64,000 nt of DNA, taken from positions 720,649-784,648 of the forward strand of contig JNVV01000005.1 of assembly GCA_000733355.1 (NCBI GenBank). The letters are read 5' to 3'. The stretch comes from Falciphora oryzae. Its lineage: Eukaryota > Ascomycota > Sordariomycetes > Magnaporthales > Magnaporthaceae. Below the pieces are notes generated by a model that saw only the letters and a program-made list of their open reading frames with translations, did not search any database and had not been told where the DNA came from. Position numbers and translations under genes: made by a program. This document shows, piece by piece, positions 10,363 to 22,132 of this stretch (the first letter of the stretch is position 1; every line of letters starts with the position of its first letter).

Positions 10363-11254
10363 ATTAGGCAGGATGTCATGTGACCAGTGGTGGCCACGGA
10401 GCAACCTCGTGGAGAGGTGCGAAGGACGTTGTCTTGGCCAGCAGCTGGCAAGCCAACAGCGGAATAATAGGACGGCTATGCTGGGGGCCCGGGGCGGCGG
10501 TCCCGCCTCTCAAGGTCGGAGCCGAATATGCGCCAAAATGAGTGCCCTTCGTTGGTCGGTCGCCATTGATTGGGCCGAGTGGGATGCTCACTCAGCGCGT
10601 TGGCACCGATCTCTTGGCACACGCACTATCCAGCAGCCTAATCCCAAAGGAGCATTGCCGTCACTGGCTCCACCCAGGCCGTCCTCGAGTCTGCATGAAG
10701 ACGAAGATGTATCAAATTCTGGCGACGCGATGCAGGCAGCAGGCAAGTGGTACCTACAGTTAGTTGCCCATCCGTGATGTACCTGCCAGACACAACATCC
10801 GCCTAGGTCGTGTATGCACAAAGTGGGATGCATCGCATCCGCCGCCTGTCACCAGCTCTGTCCCTTGAAACCTTGGGGCACCTGGTTGCTGAAGCTCGCT
10901 GCCGCATTTAGTAGAATGGGCTGATCTGAGTGGGCCACAGCCGGTTTCCGGACTCCATCATTATTGCGCTGCAAGTGGAGGGGAGCTTCGGATGGGTTCG
11001 ATGGTGCAATCGGCCAGCAGCAGGCTCAGGGACAGCAACGAATTGAGCGGTTGAAAAAATCACAACCTCAACTGAGCAATTGGCGTCTGGCTTCTCTCCA
11101 AAAGCAAGCACACATTAAGTTCCCCGCCTCGGCTGGCTATTCCCGGGTTCGGCAGACAGGTTCCGTCTGCGCTGAGAACCTTGGCTGGGCAATTACCAGC
11201 TGAAGCAGGGCAGCCCCTGGGTATTTTCCCTTTCCAATTTCTTTATTGTGCGCT
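10363..11254. promoter_or_regulatory. Divergent intergenic region, sirtuin / CDF transporter
   Basis: About 890 bp separates the two start codons. No convincing coding frame or RNA gene is present. It should hold both promoters, but I recognise no specific site. Confidence 0.45.
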
Positions 11255-12894
11255 ATGCCACCGTTCCATGGTGCCCATCACCCAGGCCCCTCGCTGGGGC
11301 GCCGGGTACTTTTGGAGTGGTACCTTTTGGGACGCAGGATGAGAACACCTTGTCACCACCACAACCAAAGCCAGCAGCGCCGCGTATTATATCAGACCGC
11401 GCAGCGACCACGAGCTCTGCTGCAACCGCCACCTGGTGTTTCCTCGCCCAGCAGCTTGAGCCCCCGCATTGACCCCCGAGCGACGACCAAGACGCGCACA
11501 GGCAGCGGCAGAAGCACGGCTATCGGTACCAGCATAACTACCACTACCGCCATGGCGGCAACTCAAACTCGGGGCCACGGCCACGGCCATCACCACCATC
11601 ACCACCACGACAATGTCTACCTCACGTCGCGCAACAAGAACGACGCCGGCGTCCGCATCACCCGCATCGGCCTCGCCTCCAACCTGGGCATGGCCATCGC
11701 CAAGGGCGCCGGCGGCTACATGTTCAATTCGCAGGCCATGGTCGCCGACGCGTGGCACAGCCTGTCGGACCTGGGCTCCGACATCCTGACCCTGGCCACC
11801 GTCACCTGGAGCCTGCGCCCGCCCTCGGACCGCTACCCGACCGGCTTCGGCAAGGTCGAGAGCCTGGGCTCGCTCGGCGTCTCGGGCATGCTCCTCTTCG
11901 GCGGCCTCTTCATGTGCTACAGCAGCCTCGGCACACTCTACGCCCACTTCTTCCTCGACCCCGCCGCCGCCGCCGAGTTCATGGCCCACGCCCACCATGG
12001 CCACTCCCACGGCGCACTCGGTCATGACCACGGTCACGGCCACGGCCACGGCCACATCGGCCCGAGCCTGAACGCAGCCTGGCTCGCCGCCGGCACCGTG
12101 GTGGTCAAGGAGTGGCTTTACCATGCTAGTACGTTGCGTTTTCGTTGCTCTGTTCCCCGTGTTACTGGTCGTTTTGTGCAACGTGTGCTAACCATCTGCT
12201 CCCTCGCACTCTCCTTGCAGCCATGAAGGTCGCCCGCGAACGAAAATCTTCGGTCCTCGCATCCAATGCCGTGCACCACCGCGTCGACAGCCTCACTGGA
12301 ATCGTGACCTTGTTGGTGATCCTGGGCGCCAACTTCTGGCGCAGCGCCCAGTGGCTGGACCCGACCGGCGGTCTGCTGATCTCACTCCTCGTCATCCGCG
12401 CCGGGTTCGGCAACACGATTTCTGCGCTGCAGGAGCTTGCAGATCGCAGCATCGACGACGAGGTGAAGCAGTCGGTACGCAAACAGGCGACCAAGGCGGT
12501 CGATGCTCTCGAGGAGGGGCTGGTCATGACGGCAGAGCGGCGGCGGGAGGTCGAGCTGAGGGAGGTGTCGGGCGTCAAGTCGGGCCAGAACTACCTGGTC
12601 GACCTCGAGCTCTCGGTGCCTGGGCGCTGGACCGTCGAGGAGTGCCGCGCGGTCGAGGACGCCGTGAGGACCCGCGTCGGTGGCAAGGTGCGCGGCGTCC
12701 GGCGCGTGCGCGTGCGGTTCGTGCAGAGCGAGGGCGTTGAGACTCGCAAGTTCGACGAGTTCATCCCGGGCGAGGTCAGCCCCAGGGCCAGCCCGGAGCC
12801 CGAGGAGGAGCACGACCACGACCACGACCACGACCACCACGACCATGACCACACCAACGGCAAGGGTGACAACAGCCACCCCAAGTCAAATTGA
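11255..12894 (+). CDS. Cation diffusion facilitator, MMT1/MMT2-like metal transporter
   Basis: Proton-coupled metal (iron or zinc type) transporter; fungal MMT1/2 members sit in the mitochondrial inner membrane. Two exons, 11255-12128 and 12221-12894, give 515 residues. The 92-nt intron has donor GTACGT, branch GCTAAC and acceptor TTGCAG, and the join reads YHATMKVARE. CDF metal-site motifs are present: ADAWHSLSDLGSD in membrane helix 2 and NAVHHRVDS in helix 5, followed by the soluble C-terminal domain. Three His-rich tracts occur: GHGHGHHHHHHH before helix 1, a long HGHSHG/HGHGHGHGH loop between helices 4 and 5, and an HDHD repeat near the C terminus. The first ~110 residues are Arg/Ser/Thr-rich, consistent with mitochondrial targeting. 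The ATG at 11255 is the first in frame, but a downstream ATG just before the first His tract (MAATQTRG) is possible. Confidence 0.9.
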
Positions 12895-13886
12895 ACAGAT
12901 TACTCGACGTACATAGTGTATAAAATCGGCGTTTGTGGCGCAGCCTGGCACAACAAGTGGGATCTGGGTGGGAGTTTTGCAGGATAAAAGGCGCTCAAGA
13001 GCTAGAATTATTTGTGTTCGTATCTGGACTGTGTATCTAGGTGTCTTGTCATACCACACACTTTCGTTGGGACATGTTTTCGCGCTTGGCAGCAGAAGTC
13101 GGTGGCCCAAAGCACGTTGTTGCATGCGATAATGGGTAGGCGTTGTTGTCCGGGAGAAGAAGAAAAAAAATGAAGTAGAAGAAAAAATCTAGAACAGCAC
13201 GGGAACAACAGAAACTCGGCATCCTACCGAAACCGGTCTCGACCAGCCGTTGCATGATGTTGCCGACTCCAGGGTTCTGCTCCTTTGGTCCCTTGAAAGC
13301 ACGATAATTCGGCCGGCGATTGCGGTCCCATTGGTGCGGTAAGCAGCGCTCGTCAATACGTGGGCTCGAAACTGCCAACGACATTGGTTGGCAGGGGCAT
13401 ATTAGCCTAAATGCGTCACGTAAGGCTGCTGGTGACGGCACCAAAGCTGTCGGAGCTCAGAAGATGCCCCACGTTTTGTTGTGCGCCAGGAGATGGAGAC
13501 ACCGAGGGACACGGGGCCCCTTTTGCGCCGCTGTGGGATGAGGGGCCGGGTGACCCCGAGGCGGGCTTGGGAGAGGCATTGGTATGGTATGCCGATTGGT
13601 AGGTGGATAACGAAAACCAAAAAAGGATCCCTTGGTGCAAGCTGCCGGCTGCCGTTAAAAACGCTGTTATTTCTCCATTGTGACGTCTTTGAGAGCTCAG
13701 GAGAAACTCCATGACAAGTGCCGAGACGTGCTCGACAAGGAGCAGTTGGAACATCTCTCCGTGATAAACTTTCTCATTGAAACCACAATCCTGCCCCAAC
13801 GCCCCTAGTAACGGTCGGAACACATTTGTACTTGCGGAGGGACCCCGAACCAAACCAAAGCTTGCCCATTGGGTTTTCTATTCGAG
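12895..13886. other. Intergenic region between CDF transporter and xylulokinase
   Basis: About 1 kb holds the transporter 3' end and the xylulokinase promoter. No coding frame with family features and no RNA gene was seen. Confidence 0.5.
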
Positions 13887-15854
13887 ATGGACTCAGGTCC
13901 GCTGTATCTGGGGTTCGACCTCTCAACCCAGCAGCTCAAAGGTACCTTACCAAACAACCCCACTGCCCGCTGACGTACGTCAGAGCCATTGCCTTTCCTC
14001 CCACTAACCTCCCAACCAAAAACCCCCAGCCATCATCGTCTCCTCGGACCTCCAGGTCGTGTCCGAGGCAAAGGTCGACTTCGACGCCGACTTTGGCGAC
14101 AAGTATGGCGTCAAGAAGGGCGTGCGGGTCAACGGCGCCGAGAACGAGGTGTTTGCGCCCGTGGCCATGTGGCTCGAGTCGCTCGACCTCGTGCTCGGCC
14201 GCCTCCGCGCAAAGGACGCGCCCCTGGGCCGTGTCAAGGGCGTCAGCGGCGCCTGCCAGCAGCACGGCTCCGTCTTCTGGAGCGCCGCCGCCGAGGGGCA
14301 GCTCGCGGGGTTGAAAGCCGATCGGCCCCTGGTCGAGCAGCTGGCTGACGCCTTTTCGCACCCGTTCGCCCCCAACTGGCAGGACGGCAGCACCCAGAGC
14401 CAGTGCGACGAGTTCGACGCCGCCCTAGGCGACGACTTTCGTCTAGCCGAGGTTACGGGGAGCTCGGCCCACCACGTAAGGAGTCTTGATCCCTGATCTG
14501 CTTCTATATGCCTCTATCTCGAGGATGGAAGCCATCATACGTCAAAGAACCAAAACCAGCTAACTACGATGATTCAATCTAGCGATTCACAGGCCCCCAG
14601 ATCATGCGCATGCGGCACAAGAGGCCCGAGGTCTACGAAAAGACGGCGCGCATCTCGCTCGTCTCGTCCTTCCTCGCCTCGCTGTTCCTCGGCTCCATCG
14701 CGCCCATGGACATCAGCGACGCCTGCGGCATGAACCTGTGGGACATCCCCGGCGGCAACTGGAGCGGCCCCCTCCTGGACCTCGCCGCGGGCGGACCCGG
14801 CGCGCCCTCCGAGGCCCTGCGGGCCAAGCTCGGCGAGGTGCGCCGCGACGGCGGCGGCAGCATGGGCACAGTCCACGCCTACTTCTCCGAGCGCTACGGC
14901 CTGGCGCCGGACTGCCAGGTCGTGCCCTTCACGGGCGACAACCCGGCCACGATCCTGGCGCTGCCGCTGCGCCCCGGGGACGCCATCGTCAGTCTGGGCA
15001 CGTCGACGACCTTCCTCATGGTCACGCCGCGCTACATCCCGCACCCGCACTACCACTTCTTCAACCACCCGTGCACCCCGGGCCAGTACATGTTCATGCT
15101 GTGCTACAAGAACGGCGGCCTGGCGCGTGAGAAGGTCCGCGACGCCCTGCCGCCGTCGCCAGCCCCTGCTGACGGCGCCGCCAAGGTGAGCCCGTGGGCG
15201 GGCTTTAACAAGGCCGTCCTCGAAACCCCGCCGCTGGGCGTCGCCGAGGGCGACAAGAAGGAGGCCAAGCTGGGGCTGTACTTTTACCTGCCCGAGATCG
15301 TCCCCAACGTGCGCGCCGGCACGTGGCGGTATGCCTGCGACGCCGCGGACGGCAGCGGCCTCCGCGAGGTATCCGCGTCGGCGGACCCGGCCGCGGCACC
15401 GTCGGACCCGTCCTGGGGCCGGGCCGAGGACGCGCGCGCCATCGTCGAGTCGCAGGTCCTTTCACTCCGCCTCCGGTCCCGCTCCCTCGTGGACGAGCGG
15501 CCCGGCGGCCTGCCGGCGCAGCCGCGCCGCGTCTACCTGGTCGGCGGCGGGTCGGGCAACCCGGCCATCGCGCGCGTGGTCGGTGACGTGCTGGGCGGCG
15601 CCGAGGGCGTCTACAAGCTCGACGTCGGCGGCAACGCGTGCGCGCTCGGCGGCGCCTACAAGGCCGTCTGGGCGCTCGAGCGGCGCGACGAGAACGAGAC
15701 GTTCGACGAGCTCATCGGCGCCCGCTGGCGCGAGGACGAGGCCACCTCAAAGGTCGGCGAGGGGTACCGCAAGGGCGTGTTTGAGCGCTACGGCGCCGTG
15801 CTGGGCGCCTTTGAGCAGATGGAGCAGAAGATCCTGGCGGAGGAGAAGCGGTGA
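13887..15854 (+). CDS. XKS1: D-xylulose kinase
   Basis: FGGY-family carbohydrate kinase that phosphorylates D-xylulose to xylulose 5-phosphate, feeding the pentose phosphate pathway from xylose and arabinose; cytosolic. Three exons, 13887-13941, 14030-14475 and 14583-15854, encode 590 residues. Both introns (88 and 107 nt) carry CTAAC branch sites. Exon 1 carries the phosphate-binding start [11 protein letters not shown]. Exon 2 has [14 protein letters not shown] and exon 3 has [19 protein letters not shown] and [20 protein letters not shown], all typical of fungal xylulokinases. Length is close to the fungal norm of about 570-600. No partner pathway gene is adjacent. Confidence 0.95.
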
Positions 15855-16697
15855 TGGTGTGCATGTGCTCGGGACGGACGAGATCGGAGGAAGCTATGGC
15901 ATAGAAAGACGATGAAATAAACGAATAGATCACATCATTGCATTTGTTATCTTTTCCTTGCTTGAAATTCAGGACAACCTTGGGCTTCCCGAGGTGCCTG
16001 CCGACTCCTAACATTGCGTTGTCAGCCCTTGAACAGTTTCATCTGAGCTTTGCCAGCATCGGCGGAGTAAACACCTCGGTGTCCGGCCGTAAACCGGCAT
16101 GGAGTCCGCTCGCGATGCTTCTCCGCGAAACCGTTGGGCATTCGAGATGAGTTTGGTTTCCGTTGATGATTAACCAACGGGCATAAAACCGTGGGCGGGA
16201 TCAGGGATGGGATGCTAGAGCCAGATTACCTAATTTCGAACCCGGTCAGTTGGAGGTCCTTCCCTTCCTTGATTTACGCCAGCACTTGGAACTTGGAAAC
16301 GGCGAGGGTTCGACGGCGGCTCTTCACATGAACTTCCATGCAATCCCCTCGCATACACTTTTCTCCCGTGCCAAAGTCTAACGCCATGACATCGCACCAG
16401 ACGGCACGGCCCCCTGCAAGGCTCCCGACGACTTGTGATCGCACCACCTAGCGCCGGGTACGACTTGGTCGATGGCATAGACTCCCATCGGCCGATCAGG
16501 GAGGCTCGCTACCAAGTCTGCGGGACATAAATGCGGGCGGCATCGCTCGATTTTACTTGATTCCACTCCAGCCGAACAGCCCTGGTGCCAACAATTGCCC
16601 GTGTTTCCCAGGACACGGTAGGGACGGACTTGTTTCGACAGTCGCAGGCAGCAAAAAAAAAAAAAACGCAGCCAGGAAACCTTCACCATCGGCCACC
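15855..16697. other. Intergenic region between xylulokinase and hydrolase gene
   Basis: About 840 bp with no convincing coding frame. An A run at about 16653-16666 lies shortly before the hydrolase start codon. Confidence 0.5.
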
Positions 16698-18130
16698 ATG
16701 CTTCTCGGCCCGGTATCCTACTTCGACTGCCTGGTCTTCTGCGTGTTCCTGGCGCCGCAGCTCCTGCACCATGCCGGCCTGGCCGACACTGTCGCGTGCG
16801 CGCTTCGGTGCCTCCCGTTTATGCTGTACCGACTACCGCGGGACTTCCTCCGCGATCGGTTCGGGTCTCAAGGCCACCTGACCCCCTTTGCCCAGCGGGC
16901 CGATGGTTTCGAGGACTTCGTGATCCGCTGCGTCCGCTACGCTTTCGCCAACATATCGCCCCGAATCGCCCGAGTCTTCTTTGACCGCAATGTCGCAATC
17001 CCCTTCCTGAGGTGGCGCATGCTCCGCCATGGATACGTCAGGTCGCCAGTCCACTGGCGTGAATATGAAGAGGTGTGTGTTTGTGCTCGCGTGTATGCGC
17101 GTGACTGGCTGCCCAACGATGACTGCTCCGGAACGCTTTTGTCTTTAACGTGATTACAGGCTTTCGGTCGTGCGAGTGTCTGTTATCGCTGTAGCTAACG
17201 GATGGCGCCAGAAACACTTCAAAGGAGTATGGATCGTTTCGGACCCCTCGAGGCGCCCCGATGTGGTCTTGTACTACCTGCACGGTAAATGGCTCTCCGA
17301 GGATTCGTTCTGAGCCGCAGTTGAGCATGCATGTCTGACACGAACCCCCCACGTTTTCTCCTGGCGCAGGTGGCGGATTCTCCATGGGATCGGCGTATTT
17401 CTATCTCGAGTTTCTGCTCGCCTGGCATCATGTTCTGGTGGAGTCCGGGTACCGCAACCCGGCCATATTCGGCCTCGAGTACACGCTAGTGCCCGATGCG
17501 TGCTTCCCAACCCAGCTTGACGAGGCGGTCCGCGGTTATAACCACGTCCTGTCAATGGCCGAAGACCCGTCCATCGTGGTCCTGGGCGGCGACTCGGCTG
17601 GGGCGGCGCTGGCTCTCAGCCTTCTGCTTCACCTCGGCCGGGACAAGGCACCCACGCCAGAGAAGGGCGAGATACCCGCAGGTGCCGCAGATGCCCGACC
17701 GGAGCTTCCGGCGATGGCGGTGCTTATATCGCCGTGGACGACACTCGCGTCACAGAGCCAGCGTAACACGGCAAGCGACTACCTGGATGTGGAGACACTA
17801 CACCGATTTGGCACCAGCTACTCCGGGCCAGACCATTCGGTCGATGAGCCACTCGTGTCGCCCGGTAGGTGCGAGGATCCGCAGTGGTGGCGGAGGGCAG
17901 GGCCGGCCAAGGGGGTGTTCGTGACGTATGGCGAAGAGGAAGTGTTCGCACCAGAGGCAAAGAGGCTTGTCAAGACGTGGCAGGACGCGGGCGTCAAGGT
18001 TAGCAGCCTGGGAGAGGAAGCAGGTGTCCATGCATGGCCCGTCGCGTCTATTTTTGTTAGCACGCGGGAAGAGCGACGACTCAAGAGCCTGCGAAGCATT
18101 GTCGCGGCGATGCGCGAGCAGATCTCGTAA
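16698..18130 (+). CDS. Alpha/beta-hydrolase fold-3 esterase, Say1/lipase-like
   Basis: Serine esterase of the hormone-sensitive-lipase superfamily; a steryl acetyl hydrolase-like role is possible but not proven. Three exons, 16698-17072, 17212-17284 and 17370-18130, give 402 residues. The short middle exon (73 nt) encodes KHFKGVWIVSD and ends inside the HGGGF oxyanion-hole motif, so the second intron splits the first Gly codon of that motif. The nucleophile elbow is GGDSAGAA. The catalytic His is probably in EAGVHAWPV. The N terminus (CLVFCVFLAPQLL) looks like a membrane anchor or signal anchor. The usual acid position falls in YGEEEVFAPEA, which has Glu rather than Asp. The start has a good ATG context (CCACCATGC). 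Confidence 0.85.
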
Positions 18131-21025
18131 CTCACCCACAAAGTGGGTGAGTATTCCATGCGAGGGCCGGGGGAACGAAGGCGAGGAGAGGAGGAGGTGA
18201 TAGGAGAACGTAACATGAGGGAGTGATGGGCACGTCAGATTAGATCAAGTAATTCACCATCATCGACGTGACGACGCAGAGGGAACCTTAGCGAAGGTGG
18301 TTCAAGAACCGCCGTTCACTCGGCTTCCAAAGCGCCGTTTGTTTCATGTCTCTGGTCTCATCTATCATCATTCGTGGCTGTAGGGTATGAACAGCCCGCT
18401 AGGGGTCCGCGACCTGCAGGAGGGGAAACAAAACGGAATAAAAATGAGCAAAATGAAAACCTCGGGGACGACGGCGAGGGAGGCCGTGCCGCAAGACTTA
18501 GACATGCGCCGTTCTAGTGCATGAATTCGTGCGAGTCGGGCGTGAGCGCGAAGGCTTTGCGTGCGTGCCCGAAGGAGGCAGCGCTGAACGAGCTGCAGTC
18601 AAGAGTCTCAAGGTGAAATGAACGCCTTGAGACACGCGCCAGACTGGAACTGGGCCTGGGCCGTCTGGAAACGCCACGGCCTAGCATAGTTCGAGAATCC
18701 TAGAACCAGGGCAGAGAATAGTGATATTAGAAAGAGGGAATTCGTCGTGGCTTTCGAGTCTTGCGGGCAATGCCAGACAGAGCCGAGATCGAAATGGCGA
18801 TTGTCGAAGAGCATGCGAAGGATGATGATCGGTGCATCCGCAGGTGGCGGGCGAGGTAGAGGCTCCACTTCTAAAAAAAAAAAATAATAATAATAAAAAA
18901 AAAGGGCACAGTGCCTAAATAAGAGTCTGCAGTTCTAACGACGCTTAGTTGGAACCCCTATCCTAATTTTTCCTATTTCCTTTCCTATATCCCTTCCTTT
19001 TTTCCGTTTTCCTTCTTCTTCTTTTTTTTTTTTTTTCATACATCCCTTCCCTTTTCCTATATCCCTTTCCTTTTTCCAAATTGGTAAGGCGGTGCCAGGT
19101 GCCAGGTGCCAGGTGCCGATAATATTTTAGAGACCGTGGCGGGCACTGCAAGCAAGAAGAAAAAGGGCGGCACGGCGGCGAAGCACACAGCCCCACTCCA
19201 GACAGTCGCGCTTTCCAGACCAGACGGGATCAGGCCCCACGCCCAATCAGGAAACAGAGCGACGGGGTTGATCTGCCTCGATGGTTGATGACCGCGTTGG
19301 CGCATATAAACGGGCTAAATGTCCCACCAGACCTCGCCGTCAGAGTCGCGGCCCATTTGATTCTTTTTTTTTTAGCTCCCCCGCGCGCACGTCACCGCAG
19401 CATCTCTCGCCCGTTTCTTCGGCAAAGCTCCCTGTTGGCCCAAGCGCCCCATTCCAGCAGCACACCTGACACTCAAAAGGCCATTCCGTTGGTCGCTTTC
19501 CATCCATTTGCTTGACTTTCAGCTGCCCGGTCTTTTGGTCTCCTCTTGTCAAATCCCCTGGCTCTGCATCCTTGCACGCCTCCCGGTACTCGGCACACCA
19601 TTTCTGCGGCCCCCTTCATGGTCGCCCATCCAAAACAGGGAAAATCGCTATTGAGCTTGATGGTGGGGTGTTTGCTGTCCTCGATCTGAGCTTCGAGTCA
19701 ACTGCTTCCACACCCACAACGTACAATCCAAGCTCCCGCGAAGGGCTTGTTTTGCAGTCTGGGGTGTGCTCGCGCGCAGGTGCCTGACAGGCATCAAACT
19801 GCAGGGAGAGGCTGCTTGCAGCACTAGAGCCGGAGCCGAGCCTAGAGGCGTCAGCCATCAGCATTCGGTCAGACCTGCATATCCGCCTGCTTAGCACGTC
19901 CTCCATCCATCCTATCAGTTGGTTTGGAGACTGCCGCCCCAGTGCAGCCTGGGCGGACACCCTCGCCAACTATTGGGCTGGCAGCAGAGTGGTTGTGTAG
20001 CTCCTTGGTGTATGACTGATAATTGATTGTTCACAAGGCTGTGCTCTTGCTTTTTTCCTGTCTTTTTTTGGACGAGGGAGGGGCGAAAGAGCCGGCGAAA
20101 GCCTGTATAAGTGCTATCAACCCAGTCATTCACATATCGCGATTTTTCGCCATTTCTCGTCAGTTAACCCCTCCCCTCCACCCTCTTTTGCCGGTTCTGG
20201 GTCGTCCGCTCTGCTCCTGCCCCGAGCGCTGTAAGCTGGAAGCTACTTTGGGATCGGGTTGCACCGGCCTGCACTTGCACCCGCTGCTCACTGTAGCTGC
20301 CCGCCGCCCAGTCCGGGCAGGCAGGCGTCAGCGCCGCCAGTGTCTGGTGGAAGGTGCAGGTGCTGCTGGCTAGGATCTTGTTCCATTCCATGCGCCGTCG
20401 CTTTTGTATTGACTTTTGGCCTCCCCTATTCCAAGCTCGGGCATACATAAAGGTCGACCGCTCTCCACTTTTGGTTGCACGTTGCGGTTTTAACCTGTTG
20501 CATCCCTCATTCCACCCATCAAATCGCATAAGGCATCCACGAGCCACCGCAACTTTGGTGCCCACCCCAAGGGGTAGCAGCAGACCGCTCTCCCTATTGC
20601 TGGGTAAATGATCCATCACAAAAGCAGCCCAGCCGAATAAAGCAGTTCACGGGAGCTCGCAACCTTGCAGCCCTCAAGAGACAGACACACAGAGAAAGTT
20701 CCGCCCCGCAGACGCCTGACGGACCCTGTCCTGGCGACCTTTTGCGGCGCGCCGCACTGATTCGGCTTGATTGGTGCCAAGCCCAGCAGTTTGTCGCCCA
20801 CGGCGCATCTGTGATTCGACGACAGCGGGGCCCCCCTCCCACCTCCACGCCCCTACCCCCTGGCTCCCTCAGCTGTGGACCAAGGACACGGGAGAGCGTG
20901 CGAGCTTTTTAACGACTCGAGCCCCCGCCAGGGAATCAGATAAAGCCACACAGAAAAGCCCCCGGTTAATTCTTGGGTTCGATTTGTTATATTCTGGCCA
21001 CCGCCCGCCAGCTCAGCCCCCAGCC
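18131..21025. other. 2.9-kb gene-free region upstream of NC2alpha
   Basis: No frame here has family features. It contains A/T-rich simple sequence at 18870-18905, a polypyrimidine tract with repeated CCTATATCCCTT at about 18965-19080, and a four-copy 7-bp repeat at 19091-19117. A TATAAA-like site lies near 19304-19310. The last ~1.5 kb is C/T-rich and may be a long 5' leader of NC2alpha. Confidence 0.5.
19091..19117. repeat. Four-copy 7-bp tandem repeat (GGTGCCA)
   Basis: Three perfect GGTGCCA units and a partial fourth are read directly, in non-coding DNA. Confidence 0.9.
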
Positions 21026-22132
21026 ATGTCTTATGCACCCGCAAGCCCGGATCTAAGCTCGTTCTACAGCGGCTCGGCATCCACCCAGACTACAAGTACC
21101 ACGACCACCCAGATCGGCAGCACAACACCGCTTGCACCCAGCGCCCGGTCTGGCTTTTCGCTGCCCGTCAGCCCCACCCCAACCATCCACCAGCCATACA
21201 CGCACTATCAGCAGCAGCAGTACCAGCAGCGCGAGCACATTGGAGCGCAATTTCCATCGCATCACTCGCCGTCGCACCTGGACACGCATCACCAGCCGGC
21301 CTATTCACCCAAGTCGCCAGTGTCGCCCCCAATCACCAGGCCTCCTTATTCGGCACATCATCACGCGCCGCACCCGCAGCAGACTCACGCGCATCTCAGC
21401 CTTCACTCGCCACAGTCACCACAGCCACCACGCGCGCCCCTCCAGCCTGCGCCCCTGAACTTCAACGCGGCACACGTCGCGTCACCGGTCCAAACACAAT
21501 TTCATCCGTCATACGGCACTAGTCAGCCGCAGCAGCTTTATCAACTGGAGTCTCCTCAAACATCTTCAACCTACGTCGCGCCACAACAAAATTTTACGCA
21601 GCCTGGCGGCCCCATCTCCACCGGCCACTCGTACCGCTTGGAGCCTCCACCCCACATCAAATCCGAGAACTATTCTCACTCAGCACGCAAGGACCAAATA
21701 AAGATGCCGCCAAGACGGTCCACCGTGGCGGCCGTGCAGCCGCCGCCCATCGACCCCTCACCAGTCAAGACCAAATTCCCAACTGCCAGGATCAAGCGGA
21801 TCATGCAGGCAGACGAGGAGGTGGGCAAGGTCGCGCAGCAGACGCCAATTGCCGTGGGCAAGGCGCTGGAGCTGTTCATGGTCGCCTTGGTGTCTAAGAG
21901 CCACGATATCGCCAAGGACAAAGGCGCAAAGAGGGTGACTGCACAGCACCTCAAGCAGGTCGTCGAGTCGGACGACCAGTGGGACTTTCTACGCGAGATC
22001 GTCGGCAGGGTTTCCGAGACCGAGGACAAGGCCAAGGCTGGACGGGCCAAGGCCGAGAGCTCAAGCGACGAGGAGCAGCCAGTCGAGGTCAAAAAGAAAG
22101 GCCGGGGTGGAAGGAAAAAGAAGACAGCCTGA
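21026..22132 (+). CDS. BUR6: NC2 alpha subunit (Bur6/DRAP1), histone-fold transcription corepressor
   Basis: Negative cofactor 2 alpha pairs with NC2 beta through a histone fold and binds TBP on promoters. One exon of 368 residues starts at the ATG at 21026, the first ATG in this frame. The histone-fold domain is C-terminal: [17 protein letters not shown], then [16 protein letters not shown], then [15 protein letters not shown]. An acidic/basic tail ([19 protein letters not shown]) follows. The first ~225 residues are Pro/Gln/His/Ser-rich and probably disordered. A second ATG before [10 protein letters not shown], at about 21704, would give a shorter protein nearer the yeast length, so the true start is uncertain. 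The family call is firm because of the NC2alpha-type TARIKRIMQ start of the fold. Confidence 0.9.
   Translation: MSYAPASPDLSSFYSGSASTQTTSTTTTQIGSTTPLAPSARSGFSLPVSPTPTIHQPYTHYQQQQYQQREHIGAQFPSHHSPSHLDTHHQPAYSPKSPVSPPITRPPYSAHHHAPHPQQTHAHLSLHSPQSPQPPRAPLQPAPLNFNAAHVASPVQTQFHPSYGTSQPQQLYQLESPQTSSTYVAPQQNFTQPGGPISTGHSYRLEPPPHIKSENYSHSARKDQIKMPPRRSTVAAVQPPPIDPSPVKTKFPTARIKRIMQADEEVGKVAQQTPIAVGKALELFMVALVSKSHDIAKDKGAKRVTAQHLKQVVESDDQWDFLREIVGRVSETEDKAKAGRAKAESSSDEEQPVEVKKKGRGGRKKKTA

Noticed and set aside
16230..16260. Possible minus-strand tRNA from a GGGTTCGAAAT motif
   Set aside because: No acceptor, D or anticodon stem can be formed around it.
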